Assembly (NCBI GenBank): GCA_043807765.1
Contig: JAZDFQ010000069.1
Span: 62,001-126,000 of the forward strand
Origin: Stygiobacter sp043807765
GTDB lineage: Bacteria; Bacteroidota; Ignavibacteria; Ignavibacteriales; Melioribacteraceae
DNA length: 64,000 nucleotides
Direction: 5' to 3'
Shown here: one piece after another, positions 50,148 through 58,990 of the stretch
How the letters are laid out: each line of letters opens with the position of its first letter
Numbering within the stretch: position 1 is the stretch's first letter
Notes under the pieces: generated by a model
What the model was told of the DNA's origin: nothing
Databases searched by the model: none
What the model saw: only the letters and a program-made list of their open reading frames with translations
Made by a program: the position numbers and the translations under genes

Positions 50148-51634
50148 TGTATGCCCAACTCCTTGAGCTTTAATTGAATCCAGCGAACAGAGACATCTAA
50201 CGATTTCGCAGTAAGGGTTCTATTCCCGTTAAACTGTTCCAATCTTTTTTTAAGAAGAAGTACTTCAAATTCTCCGAGCGTACCGTTAAAATTTTCTAAA
50301 CTCTTTTCATCTTCCAGAACAATATCATCTGGTAATATCTTATCTGCATTACACAAAATTATAGCGCGCTGAATTATGTTCATCAACTGCCTTACGTTGC
50401 CCGGCCAAAAATAACTTTCCATCTTCTTTATTGCGATTGGATCAATAGAAACTTCCTTCTGCGCAATTCTCTTGATAAAATAATGAGTGAGAATTGAAAT
50501 ATCTTCGCGGCGTTCACGCAGAGGAGGCATTTTGATTGGAAAAACATTGAGCCGGTAAAACAGATCTTCTCTGAATTGTCCCTCTTTTACCAGCTGCTGT
50601 AAATCTTTATTTGTTGCGGCAAGAATTCGAACATCTATTTTTTTTACTTTCACATCGCCAAGACGTATTATCTCTCGGTTTTCCAAAACTCGTAATAATT
50701 TTGCTTGAAGCGCTTGAGAAATATCAGCTATTTCATCAAGAAAAAATGTTCCGCCGTCAGCTGCTTCAAGAAGTCCTTGCTTATCAGTGTTCGCGCCGGT
50801 GAAAGCCCCTTTTTTATAACCAAACAATTCACTCTCAAGAAGATTATCCGGAATTGATCCGCAGAATTGAGCTAAGAAGGGATTATCTTTCCTTTTGCTC
50901 AATTGATGAATTGCTTTTGCTGCAACTTCCTTTCCGGTTCCGCTTTCTCCGCTTATTAAAACAGTCGCTTCTGTTTGTGCAACGCGATGAATAAGCTGAC
51001 TAAGATTTCTCATAGTCTGACTAATGCCAACCATCTCCGGAATATTTTCCATTGATTGAAGTCGGTTGAGAAGAATTTGGTTCTCTTTTTCAAGCTCTTC
51101 TAATTTTATGATCCGATCCAGCGCTAGAGAAACAAGATTTGAAAAGAAACTTAGAAACAATAAATTTTCTTCGGTGAACTCACGCCTATCTAGCTGGCTA
51201 TCGGCAATTATTATTCCCCAAACTTTTTCGTCTCGAATAATTGGAACACCGATTACAGATTTTATTCTATGAATCTGAACGCTTTCAAATTGAGAAAGAT
51301 TGGGGTCACTCATAACATCGTGATAGAGTAACGGTTTCTTTTCTTTAATAACTTTCTGCAAAATGCCGGAAGAAAATTGATGAAGATCGGTAATGCTTTC
51401 GTTGGATATTTTTCGCGCCGTAATAATTGAGAAAGAATCGGTTGAGTCAAAATAGCGAACAAATAATCCTCTCTCTGCATTAATTACTTGTATCACTATA
51501 TCAATTGTATCTTCAATCAAACTATCTTGACGTGTTGCAGTGTTTAGAATCTCTGAAAATTCATATAGCGATTCAAATTCGCTCTTAGACAAATTCTTAA
51601 TGTGGTTAATATTTTCAATCAAAAATGTATTCAT
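50144..51634 (-). CDS. GAF-domain sigma-54 activator
   Basis: A 496-residue regulator. A GAF domain is at about 22-180 (ESLYEFSEILNTATRQDSLIEDT, GVPIIRDEKVWGIIIAD). The AAA+ module has GESGTGKEVAAKAIH, GAFTGA (the usual sigma-54 loop) and GGTFFLDEIADI. The C-terminal Fis-like helix is TAKSLDVSVRWIQLKLKELGI. It has no receiver domain, so control is through the GAF domain or by the kinase encoded in the overlapping gene. The pair suggests Ser/Thr phosphorylation as an input to sigma-54 control, which is an inference. Confidence 0.92.
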   Translation of the reverse strand: MNTFLIENINHIKNLSKSEFESLYEFSEILNTATRQDSLIEDTIDIVIQVINAERGLFVRYFDSTDSFSIITARKISNESITDLHQFSSGILQKVIKEKKPLLYHDVMSDPNLSQFESVQIHRIKSVIGVPIIRDEKVWGIIIADSQLDRREFTEENLLFLSFFSNLVSLALDRIIKLEELEKENQILLNRLQSMENIPEMVGISQTMRNLSQLIHRVAQTEATVLISGESGTGKEVAAKAIHQLSKRKDNPFLAQFCGSIPDNLLESELFGYKKGAFTGANTDKQGLLEAADGGTFFLDEIADISQALQAKLLRVLENREIIRLGDVKVKKIDVRILAATNKDLQQLVKEGQFREDLFYRLNVFPIKMPPLRERREDISILTHYFIKRIAQKEVSIDPIAIKKMESYFWPGNVRQLMNIIQRAIILCNADKILPDDIVLEDEKSLENFNGTLGEFEVLLLKKRLEQFNGNRTLTAKSLDVSVRWIQLKLKELGIQ

Positions 51635-51651
51635 GCTTTCCTATTGCATCT

Positions 51652-53868
51652 CTACTGTACTTTAAAAGTATTTGGTTTTGATGAACCTAGGTTCTGGAAA
51701 TCATCCACGCACCAAATAATCCAGAAATATGAACCCTTAGGTAAATTAACTGTCGGCGTCAGCATAATTTCTTCTTTCGAAAACTGTGCACTCTGCCAAA
51801 CTAGTGTCGGCGGCAGATCGTCTGTCCAAATCTGGATATAATATTTGAAATTAAATCCCGGTATAAGCTTTTGCCAAGATAATGCTGGGTTTGAATTTGC
51901 TACCGCGCCATCTTTTGGTGAATAAGTAAGTATTTCTTGTCTAATTACTCTTTTGAGCGTTGAGGAACCAAGATTAAATTTCTTACCGAAACGATCTTTG
52001 ACTATAATTTCAAAATTTCTTCCTATCGCTTCATCTATAGAAGAAACCTTTAAGTCCGCGACCGATAACTCCCGCTGATAATATTTAGTTGACTGATTAT
52101 AATCCAAAAGCACAAAAACATTCAGCTGTTTGTTCTGGACAAAAACACTATCTACATCATTTTCAGTATCGGAAATCTTCACTTGCACAGTCATGCGCGT
52201 TTTTGCTTCGTCAGCAAATTTATTTTGCACGCTTGAATAAATAGCAAGGCTATCTATTTGTGGAATAGCATTAAGATATACTTCTTCATTAATAATTACG
52301 TTCTTTGTTCCCCAATGAATATGCAATGAATCGGGCGAGTAGCCGCTCTTTTCAAAATAAACATATCCATCATTTGTTGGCACTCCTGTAATGCTATAAG
52401 AACCATCAGATTTCGTTTCTTGAAGAATCCCTTGATTCTTCCAAAAGACTTTCACATTACCAATTCCAGTTCTAGGAGTTTTTTCTGTTTTAACAAAACC
52501 GGAAAATGAACCGCTGTTATATTCAATTAACTTTTCAACTTGTTTGGTTTTGCCGCTTGTCCAAGCTACATCAAGCGAATCCTTCTTAAATCCAATTTTT
52601 TCAACGTAAAGTCTTCCGCTCTGTATTGGAGTGCTGGAAAATTTAAAGTAGCCTGCGGCATCTGTCTCAGTAATAGTTGCACCCCAACGAACCAAAGCTT
52701 TTAGTACTGGCTGACGCGAATCTACCGTTCTAATGTTACCCTCTAAATCTCCATGTGTGTATCCAAGATAAAATGGATTAATCCGTTTAGCCTTACCAGA
52801 ATTCCACGTAACAGTAAGAGAATCATATTTAAAACCATCTTTTTTAAAATAGAGAACCCCGTTTTTAATCGGGATGTTTGCAAATTTGAAATAACCTTGG
52901 TCATCAGTTTCTACAATAGTTGTCAATCCTTTCCAAAGAACAAAAACTCTTTGGATAGGTTGGTGGGGCAAGTCTTCCGTTTGTACAAAGCCATCTAAAT
53001 CGCCATTCGAGTATTGAAGAATAAACGATTCAATCCTCTTGTTTTTAACATCTCTCCACTGAACAATCTGAGAATCTACTTTGAAGCCATCTTTTTCAAA
53101 ATAGAGGGTTCCGTCTTCAATTGGAATGCTTGCAAATTTGAAATAGCCTTGATCATCAGTTTCGGAAATTGTGGAAAGTTTATTCCAACGAACATATACT
53201 TTTCCTAAAGCCTGACTTGGAGAATCAGAAGTTTTAACAAAACCATCCAAGTCACCAATGTTGTATTGTAAATTTCTTGTATCAACACGTTTGTTTTTTA
53301 ATCCGGTCCATTCAACCAATAAAGAATCAGTTTTGTAACCTACCTTGTAAAAATATATCCAGCCCCCTCTAATCGGAACGTTTTCAATTTTATAATACCC
53401 GCTTGCATCAGCTTCTACGGAAACACTTTGGTCCTTCCAGAAAACTCTAACACTTGAAATCGGCTGACCTGGCTGATCGCTGTTGTACACATATCCATCA
53501 ATATTACCAAAAGTATAGGATAGTAGAACCGTTCCTACTTGTTTTGTATTTTGATTCTTCCAATCAATAAACGATGAATCCTTAGAATAGCCGGCTTTTT
53601 CAAAATAAACCCACCCGTTAACTCTTGGAACGTCTTCAACAAAGAACTTGCCAACAGAATCAGTTAAAGCGGTAATATTTTGATTTTTCCACGTAACCGT
53701 AACATTAGCAATTGGCGCCCTTGGTTGTTCGAAGGTATAGACCTCACCGGAAAAATCGGCAAACTTGTAATCTTCGCCGGAAGGATCAAAAGGGTTAAGG
53801 CGCGGTGCATCGCACGAAAGGATAACGCTTGCCAATAATAGCAGTAACACACCACGAAAAATATTCAT
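51652..53868 (-). CDS. Lipoprotein with six tandem 83-residue carboxypeptidase-like repeats
   Basis: A 738-residue protein with lipobox ASVILSC (Cys 19). Six consecutive modules of about 80-84 residues run from about residue 38 to 540. Each has a strand (D/G)(L/F)xGFVxT, an inner V-x-V-x-W-K, the core SxGYFKFxxIPI, then YFEKxGFxxDS. They resemble carboxypeptidase-regulatory-like (beta-sandwich) domains. A non-repeat region (540-640) and a fibronectin-like end domain (650-738) complete it. The start is 96 bases away from phzF. It is the first gene of the leftward string of signalling genes. Confidence 0.88.
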   Translation of the reverse strand: MNIFRGVLLLLLASVILSCDAPRLNPFDPSGEDYKFADFSGEVYTFEQPRAPIANVTVTWKNQNITALTDSVGKFFVEDVPRVNGWVYFEKAGYSKDSSFIDWKNQNTKQVGTVLLSYTFGNIDGYVYNSDQPGQPISSVRVFWKDQSVSVEADASGYYKIENVPIRGGWIYFYKVGYKTDSLLVEWTGLKNKRVDTRNLQYNIGDLDGFVKTSDSPSQALGKVYVRWNKLSTISETDDQGYFKFASIPIEDGTLYFEKDGFKVDSQIVQWRDVKNKRIESFILQYSNGDLDGFVQTEDLPHQPIQRVFVLWKGLTTIVETDDQGYFKFANIPIKNGVLYFKKDGFKYDSLTVTWNSGKAKRINPFYLGYTHGDLEGNIRTVDSRQPVLKALVRWGATITETDAAGYFKFSSTPIQSGRLYVEKIGFKKDSLDVAWTSGKTKQVEKLIEYNSGSFSGFVKTEKTPRTGIGNVKVFWKNQGILQETKSDGSYSITGVPTNDGYVYFEKSGYSPDSLHIHWGTKNVIINEEVYLNAIPQIDSLAIYSSVQNKFADEAKTRMTVQVKISDTENDVDSVFVQNKQLNVFVLLDYNQSTKYYQRELSVADLKVSSIDEAIGRNFEIIVKDRFGKKFNLGSSTLKRVIRQEILTYSPKDGAVANSNPALSWQKLIPGFNFKYYIQIWTDDLPPTLVWQSAQFSKEEIMLTPTVNLPKGSYFWIIWCVDDFQNLGSSKPNTFKVQ

Positions 53869-53964
53869 ATAGACTCGGTCTCTGGAGAAATCTTCGGCTT
53901 TTTCCTCTCAAAAATTACAAAAGCGCCGAAACAATTGGGACTAATATGCAGAGAAAAAACCTAA

Positions 53965-54756
53965 TTATAAACTCAAAAATATATTCCCGGTGGCATAAAG
54001 CACGGCTTTACCGGATATTTTGACTCTAGAGCCGAGATATTCACACGTTAACTCCCCAACTCGTTTAGAGACTTGGAGTGCGCGAAAATTTTTCTTACCT
54101 AGCTTTTCTGCCCAGTATGGAACTAGAACTGTATGGGCTGAGCCGGTAACCGGATCTTCATTAATTCCTTCGTTTGGAGCGAACATTCTTGAGACAAAGT
54201 CCACACCTTTTCCTTTAGCAGAAATTATTACACCATGCGGATGAATTTGTTTAACAAGCTCAAAATTTGGATTTGCTGTACGCACAAATTCTTCATCATC
54301 ATAAACAGCAAGTATGTAATTACCGCCTTCTAAAACTTCCAGTGGTTCCTTTGTAAACGCTGATTTAATAGTCTCCGTCACTTCGATTTTATTTGGCATG
54401 TTAGAAGGGAAATTAAGCGACAACGTTTCCCCCTCTCTGTCAACAATCAATTCACCGCTCATTGAGGTAAACTTTATTTGCGTTGTTTCTTTCTCAATAA
54501 AATTAAAAACCACGTAGGCAGAAGCAAGCGTTGCGTGCCCGCATAAACTAACTTCTGCAACAGGAGTCTTCCAGCGAATGTGGTAGTGTGTTCCTTCTTT
54601 TACAAAGTACGCTGTTTCGGATAAATTATTTTCCATTGCAATGTTTTGCAGTGTTTCGTCGTCAAGCCATTTTTCTAACGGTACAACCGCCGCCGGATTG
54701 CCGCCAAATAATTTTGAAGTGAATGCGTCTACTTGATAAAATTGTAAATTCATCAT
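53965..54756 (-). CDS. PhzF-family isomerase-like protein
   Basis: A 263-residue protein of the diaminopimelate-epimerase fold. Opening LQFYQVDAFTSKLFGGNPAAVVPL is the family start, with the catalytic Glu region NLSETAYFVKEG, then VAEVSLCGHATLASAYVVF, and the late GVDFVSRMFAPNEGINEDPVTGSAH block. Such proteins catalyse isomerisation of small acids; the physiological substrate is unknown. There are two adjacent ATG codons (54756, 54753); GGAG upstream fits the second better. Its first 15 codons are repeated in a pseudogene fragment beyond the restriction gene. Confidence 0.93.
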   Translation of the reverse strand: MMNLQFYQVDAFTSKLFGGNPAAVVPLEKWLDDETLQNIAMENNLSETAYFVKEGTHYHIRWKTPVAEVSLCGHATLASAYVVFNFIEKETTQIKFTSMSGELIVDREGETLSLNFPSNMPNKIEVTETIKSAFTKEPLEVLEGGNYILAVYDDEEFVRTANPNFELVKQIHPHGVIISAKGKGVDFVSRMFAPNEGINEDPVTGSAHTVLVPYWAEKLGKKNFRALQVSKRVGELTCEYLGSRVKISGKAVLYATGNIFLSL

Positions 54757-54783
54757 TTCTCCTTTTCTTTCTTGATCTTGATC

Positions 54784-54845
54784 GTAATCTTAATCTTCTT
54801 TCATAATTATATCAAGATTAAGATCAAGTGCAAGATTAAGATTAC
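54784..54845. repeat. GTAATCTTAATCTT hairpin repeat, copy by phzF
   Basis: A perfect 14-bp inverted repeat: GTAATCTTAATCTT (54784-54797) and AAGATTAAGATTAC (54832-54845). It includes the stop codon of the restriction-modification gene. The same kind of hairpin occurs at the other flank of that gene (58397-58456). Confidence 0.8.
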
Positions 54846-57800
54846 TTCATATTTATTATCTCTAAAGATGTGTTAATTATTTCGGTAAGTTCTTTTCGCG
54901 TTTCCGTATCCCCGCCATATGAGAAAGTAGAAGTTAAGTGAAGCCATTCCTCGTTTGTTAATCCGTAAATTTCTTTTGCTATAAATAGCTCTAATTCCGC
55001 TCTAACCTTTACCGAATTAATTTCAGTCTTGGGCGTAAAATCACAATCTGCGAAAAGTCTAGTAAACACTTTCTTCTCGTTGAAGTTGGCCAATAGGTTT
55101 AACCCGGCAGTAGTTAAATAGTCCTTTTGTTTCTTAGTTAACTCGGGGAACGGAAGTTCATAAATAAAATTCATTGTAAGGTTTGCAGATATTTTATTGC
55201 GGACGTAATAGTTTAGTGTCAATGAGTTCAATAAACTCTGTATTACGATTACATCTTTATAAGAAGCCTGCTTTTGTTTTAATTTTCCTTTTGATAAATC
55301 GTAGCTATAGTTTCGCAAATAATTCATTGAGTGGCCAATAAAACAGTTAGGTGGAATTATTGAAACGAGCAAAGTTCTTTCATCGGTAGATCTTCCAATT
55401 GCTCTATATGCAAGCCGGTAATTCTGATATTCTAAGTCAATTTTTATTTTTTTAATTTCTTTTTCATCCAAATCATATTGTCTTTTAATACTGCGCAATT
55501 CTGTTTGCAGCAATTGTTCTCTGGCTTCTTTTTCGTAAACAAAATACTTTGGTTCATCAAAAGCGGAATTATACTGATGAATCATTTTCCCTTCGTAAAG
55601 GGGAAAAACCTTATTCTCATCTTTTTTCTTCTCAACATTTTCTTTTCGGTGAAAAAGATTGCTGTCGTTAGTCATGTGGAATTCTGTGTATAGCCGGTAA
55701 TCAAGTTCCCCAAACAAAGAATGCTCGGCACGAATTTTTTTACATAGTTCATAATCTCGATCTGTTCTAAACTCCATGATGGAGAGATTTTCCGGCGAAA
55801 ACTTTCTAACCATTTCAATATTATAATTGATCGGAATCCGGTTATGTAATTCATCCGGATCGTGCATGTAAAACTTTGCATCAAAAGTATTGAAGGGGTG
55901 AGCGGGTTGCTTAGAAGCATTAACTATGGTGAATTTAAACCGGCCGTCAACTTCCGGGAAAAGGCGTATGGTTTTATCTTCCCCGTTAATAGTGCGCGTG
56001 TAACCCCGGTTTTCGAAAGAAACAAGTTCATGTAATTGATTTTGGTTAATAAGAAGATCGCGTAATTCCGAACAGCCTTTGTCTGTTTGAATTCCCGATG
56101 GGATTAGAAGATTAATGGCTCCGCCAGTTCTAAGAAGTTCAATGTCTTTTTCTAAAAATAATTTGTAATAGTTCAGGTCGCCTACACCCTGATGGATATA
56201 TCTGGAACCGATATGAGATTTATAATTCTCATAAAACTCGGTATATTTTTGCCAATCGTTACGAAATTTATCATCGTCTTTGAGCTTGTCTTCAAACCAT
56301 TTTTTAAATTTAAGAATATCAATTTCACCCTTACCTTTACCGGCAAATTCTTTTTCAATAGGTTTAATAGCTTCCCAAGGCGGGTTGCCAATGGCACCAT
56401 GAAATCCTCTTTTCTCCGCTTCTAGAATTTTCCCTTCTTCATCGAAGTAACAAAAGAAGAAATCCATACAGACAAATATTGGATTTTCAATTAGCGGTAA
56501 TTCAATTTTCAGTCTCTCGAATATTTTTTGTTTGATTTCTAAAGCTTTGTCAATGAGGTCGGGATAAAATGGATTATTCAGATAACCAGTTCTAATTTCG
56601 TGCAGTCTCTTAATTTCATTGCTAAATTCCTCACTAAGAATTTTAAGCTGGTGCACAATTGAAATATCCGCAATTGTATCACCGCAAATAAAATTTAATC
56701 CAAGATTAGGAAGTATGTGGTTGTTGTCTCCATTGAGGTTTTTGTAGTTATATATTCTTGGATTAAGTTTTATTGCCTCTTTCCAAATATTTGTTTTAGC
56801 TGTTTCTAGTGCGCGCTCATCAATGTCCGCGGCGTAAATATGCCTCAACACTATTTTAGAAATTAGCTGAAGTTGCGCTGTACCTGTTGAACTTAAGAAA
56901 TGCTTTTGTCTAAAGGCCATAGCGTCTTGATAATTTTTCGGTTGATCAAATAAATCGGTTCCGGTTAATTTCCCGACCCAGCTTGTCTGGTTTTCAATCA
57001 TCTGATAGCAACTATATATCTCTCGTAATATTTTAATGAGAAAACTTCCGCTACCAGCAGCTGTGTCAATTACTCTAATGTTATAAAGTTCTCCCATCTG
57101 CCGATCAGCTGTTTCAAGGTCCGTATTGTCTTTATCTAACGCTATTACGATTTCATTAACAATAGGCATAAATAACTGATCTACAAGTTTTTTTGCCATG
57201 TATTGGGTAATATCTTTTGGGGTATAGAAAATGCCGGAGTCTTTTTTGTTTTCAGCAATAAAGGTCTCATATGCTTTCCCGAAGATATCTTCATCTATCC
57301 ATCTATACTGATAATGAAGCATTCCGCGCCCAAAAGTGCGGTTCCAATTATCAAGGCCCAACGCGCGTTCAAAAGTGTTCAAGAAATTGTCGGTATTACT
57401 TTTGTCCTTTACAACATAATTCCAGAATTTTTCCTTGAAGAGTTCTGTATCATAGAAATCGTCAAAATATTCTTCCAATTCAGTAAAAAATCTTGTTAAT
57501 ATCTTTTCGCTACCCTTTGCGCCCCATTTCTCTTTCTTATTTAAGTATTCATCTACAATCTGATTAAATTGTATCAGTCCAAAATCATCTAGCGTTTTAA
57601 TAAAAATGATTTTATTTAGAAGCAATACGATTAGTTCTTCGTCGGTGAATTTATCGTTTTCAATAAATCGTATTGTCTTAAATTCATTATACCAGTTTTT
57701 TAGATCTTCGAAGAAAGACTTATCTAGATCAACTTTAATGTTCTGATCTTCGATTCTTCTTAATGTATCCCAAAGATTCTGGAATCGGATAAAATTTTGC

Positions 57801-58297
57801 AGCAATTCTACAAAACCAAGAGTGGCAAATGGTTCAAAGTCAATTATTGCATTTCTGCTAAAAAGAAAGGCTTCTTTCAAGTTTGTAAGAATAACATATT
57901 CGTTTGTTTTAAGGTATTTAAGTACTTGGTTTTTGTGGTCTGCAAAATCAAGATTCTCCGCTTTCAAAACTCCCTTGGACTTAACGAACTTAAATAGAGG
58001 TTTTAATTCTATAAGAAGCGGGTTTCCAACATTCTCTTTTATAGCAAAATCAACAAAGCCGTTCCCAATTTTAACCTCATTGAATGCTTCTATTTTTAGA
58101 GTATCCTTAATGACTGCACGAAAAAGTTCATGAGAGGCTGTCTCAGGCTTAGTCTGAAATTCCGAAATAGCTTTAATGTAATGTTTAATCGGCTCATAGC
58201 TAAAGTCTTGTTCTGTTGGGAAAAAATTAGCAATGTCAATGCTGTTTTTTTGAATAAGATTCTGGAGTTCTGAAAGTATAATTTTTGCTTGTGTCAT
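54842..58297 (-). CDS. Eco57I-like type IIG restriction-modification enzyme
   Basis: A 1151-residue single-chain protein. An N-terminal nuclease-like site is visible: D83 in GFVDFAIKE and ELK (97-99) in PLLIELKPLF, a PD-(D/E)xK pattern. The methyltransferase follows: GIFYTPKDI (355-363), motif I DTAAGSGSFLI (411-421), and motif IV NPPW (638-641), which fits N6-adenine methylation. The last 450 residues should read the DNA target. No separate methylase, specificity or nuclease gene is adjacent. The gene stands alone between duplicated sequence blocks and its stop lies within a hairpin repeat, which suggests acquisition by transfer. Confidence 0.92.
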   Translation of the reverse strand: MTQAKIILSELQNLIQKNSIDIANFFPTEQDFSYEPIKHYIKAISEFQTKPETASHELFRAVIKDTLKIEAFNEVKIGNGFVDFAIKENVGNPLLIELKPLFKFVKSKGVLKAENLDFADHKNQVLKYLKTNEYVILTNLKEAFLFSRNAIIDFEPFATLGFVELLQNFIRFQNLWDTLRRIEDQNIKVDLDKSFFEDLKNWYNEFKTIRFIENDKFTDEELIVLLLNKIIFIKTLDDFGLIQFNQIVDEYLNKKEKWGAKGSEKILTRFFTELEEYFDDFYDTELFKEKFWNYVVKDKSNTDNFLNTFERALGLDNWNRTFGRGMLHYQYRWIDEDIFGKAYETFIAENKKDSGIFYTPKDITQYMAKKLVDQLFMPIVNEIVIALDKDNTDLETADRQMGELYNIRVIDTAAGSGSFLIKILREIYSCYQMIENQTSWVGKLTGTDLFDQPKNYQDAMAFRQKHFLSSTGTAQLQLISKIVLRHIYAADIDERALETAKTNIWKEAIKLNPRIYNYKNLNGDNNHILPNLGLNFICGDTIADISIVHQLKILSEEFSNEIKRLHEIRTGYLNNPFYPDLIDKALEIKQKIFERLKIELPLIENPIFVCMDFFFCYFDEEGKILEAEKRGFHGAIGNPPWEAIKPIEKEFAGKGKGEIDILKFKKWFEDKLKDDDKFRNDWQKYTEFYENYKSHIGSRYIHQGVGDLNYYKLFLEKDIELLRTGGAINLLIPSGIQTDKGCSELRDLLINQNQLHELVSFENRGYTRTINGEDKTIRLFPEVDGRFKFTIVNASKQPAHPFNTFDAKFYMHDPDELHNRIPINYNIEMVRKFSPENLSIMEFRTDRDYELCKKIRAEHSLFGELDYRLYTEFHMTNDSNLFHRKENVEKKKDENKVFPLYEGKMIHQYNSAFDEPKYFVYEKEAREQLLQTELRSIKRQYDLDEKEIKKIKIDLEYQNYRLAYRAIGRSTDERTLLVSIIPPNCFIGHSMNYLRNYSYDLSKGKLKQKQASYKDVIVIQSLLNSLTLNYYVRNKISANLTMNFIYELPFPELTKKQKDYLTTAGLNLLANFNEKKVFTRLFADCDFTPKTEINSVKVRAELELFIAKEIYGLTNEEWLHLTSTFSYGGDTETRKELTEIINTSLEIINMK

Positions 58298-58327
58298 TTA
58301 GTACTATATATTGTATGCATTAAAATA

Positions 58328-58376
58328 TGAATAATTTTCAAGCTAATGCGTCTACTTGATAAAATTGAAGTGTCAT
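58328..58376 (-). pseudogene. Truncated 5' fragment of a phzF gene
   Basis: From the ATG at 58376 the frame reads MTLQFYQVDALA and then stops at TGA (58338), after which K-L-F still matches the phzF reading. The intact gene at 53965 begins MMNLQFYQVDAFTSKLF. Twenty or more consecutive bases are identical, so this is a duplicated beginning of phzF that no longer encodes a protein. It lies 31 bases upstream of the restriction-modification start and may provide that gene's leader. Confidence 0.8.
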
Positions 58377-58396
58377 ATCAATTCCTTTTTTCTTGA

Positions 58397-58456
58397 TCGT
58401 AATCATAATCTTAATCTCTTTAATGAATAGATCAAGAGCATGATTAAGATTGATTA
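58397..58456. repeat. AATCTTAATC hairpin repeat, copy by the NTPase gene
   Basis: AATC-AT-AATCTTAATC and GATTAAGATTGATT form an imperfect hairpin that starts at the stop codon of the NTPase gene. It is the counterpart of 54784-54845, in the same relation to a phzF start. Confidence 0.7.
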
Positions 58457-58990
58457 TTTAAAGTACATTTCTTTGTGAAGGAAGGGAACAATAGCAACCT
58501 TCAATCCTTCTATATAAAGTTCCTTTCTGTTCATAACTCCATTTGTAAAATAACCAATTGCACCATGTTTTTGTTTGGTATTTTCTTCGTTTTGGATTTG
58601 ATCCATCACTTCACCGAGTTCAATTCCACTCAAAAGTTTTTCAACAACTTTTGGAGGTAATTCAAATTGCGGAGAAGAACCAAAGCCTATATTTCCTTCT
58701 TTATCAACCACACACATACATCCGAATGCGAACCACTTTTCATATAATTTAATAATACCCCCTTCAATACCAACAAAGAAATCGGCATTTAGTTTTTGCT
58801 CTAAGTTAATTTGCTTAAGAGTAAGAGCCCGGTTTTTTGCACCGGTAAACGTTTCGTCACCTATTGGCTGGTTTGAAACTCCGGAGGCAACATCAACTCC
58901 AATCGTTTCAACATTTCGAAAATAATTTTGGAATGCTTCTTCAACGGAAGAATTCTTAACCGGATTTTTAGAGCCAACTAAAATTTTCAT
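58454..58990 (-). CDS. Inosine/xanthosine triphosphatase-like protein (DUF84)
   Basis: A 178-residue protein of the YjjX/DUF84 family. The N-terminal phosphate-binding motif is VGSKNPVKNSSVEEAF, followed by VDVASGVSNQPIGDETFTGAKNRA, FVGIEGGI and the closing KHGAIGYFTNGVMNRKELY. YjjX hydrolyses non-canonical ITP and XTP so that they do not enter DNA or RNA. Length agrees with the family. Its start overlaps the esterase stop in an ATGA junction. The hairpin repeat begins right at its stop codon. Confidence 0.9.
   Translation of the reverse strand: MKILVGSKNPVKNSSVEEAFQNYFRNVETIGVDVASGVSNQPIGDETFTGAKNRALTLKQINLEQKLNADFFVGIEGGIIKLYEKWFAFGCMCVVDKEGNIGFGSSPQFELPPKVVEKLLSGIELGEVMDQIQNEENTKQKHGAIGYFTNGVMNRKELYIEGLKVAIVPFLHKEMYFK

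Noticed and set aside
54842..58297. A larger defence system (BREX/PglX or DISARM) around the methyltransferase
   Set aside because: PglX-like enzymes share the NPPW motif, but no pglZ, brxC or helicase genes are adjacent; both neighbours are ordinary metabolic genes.
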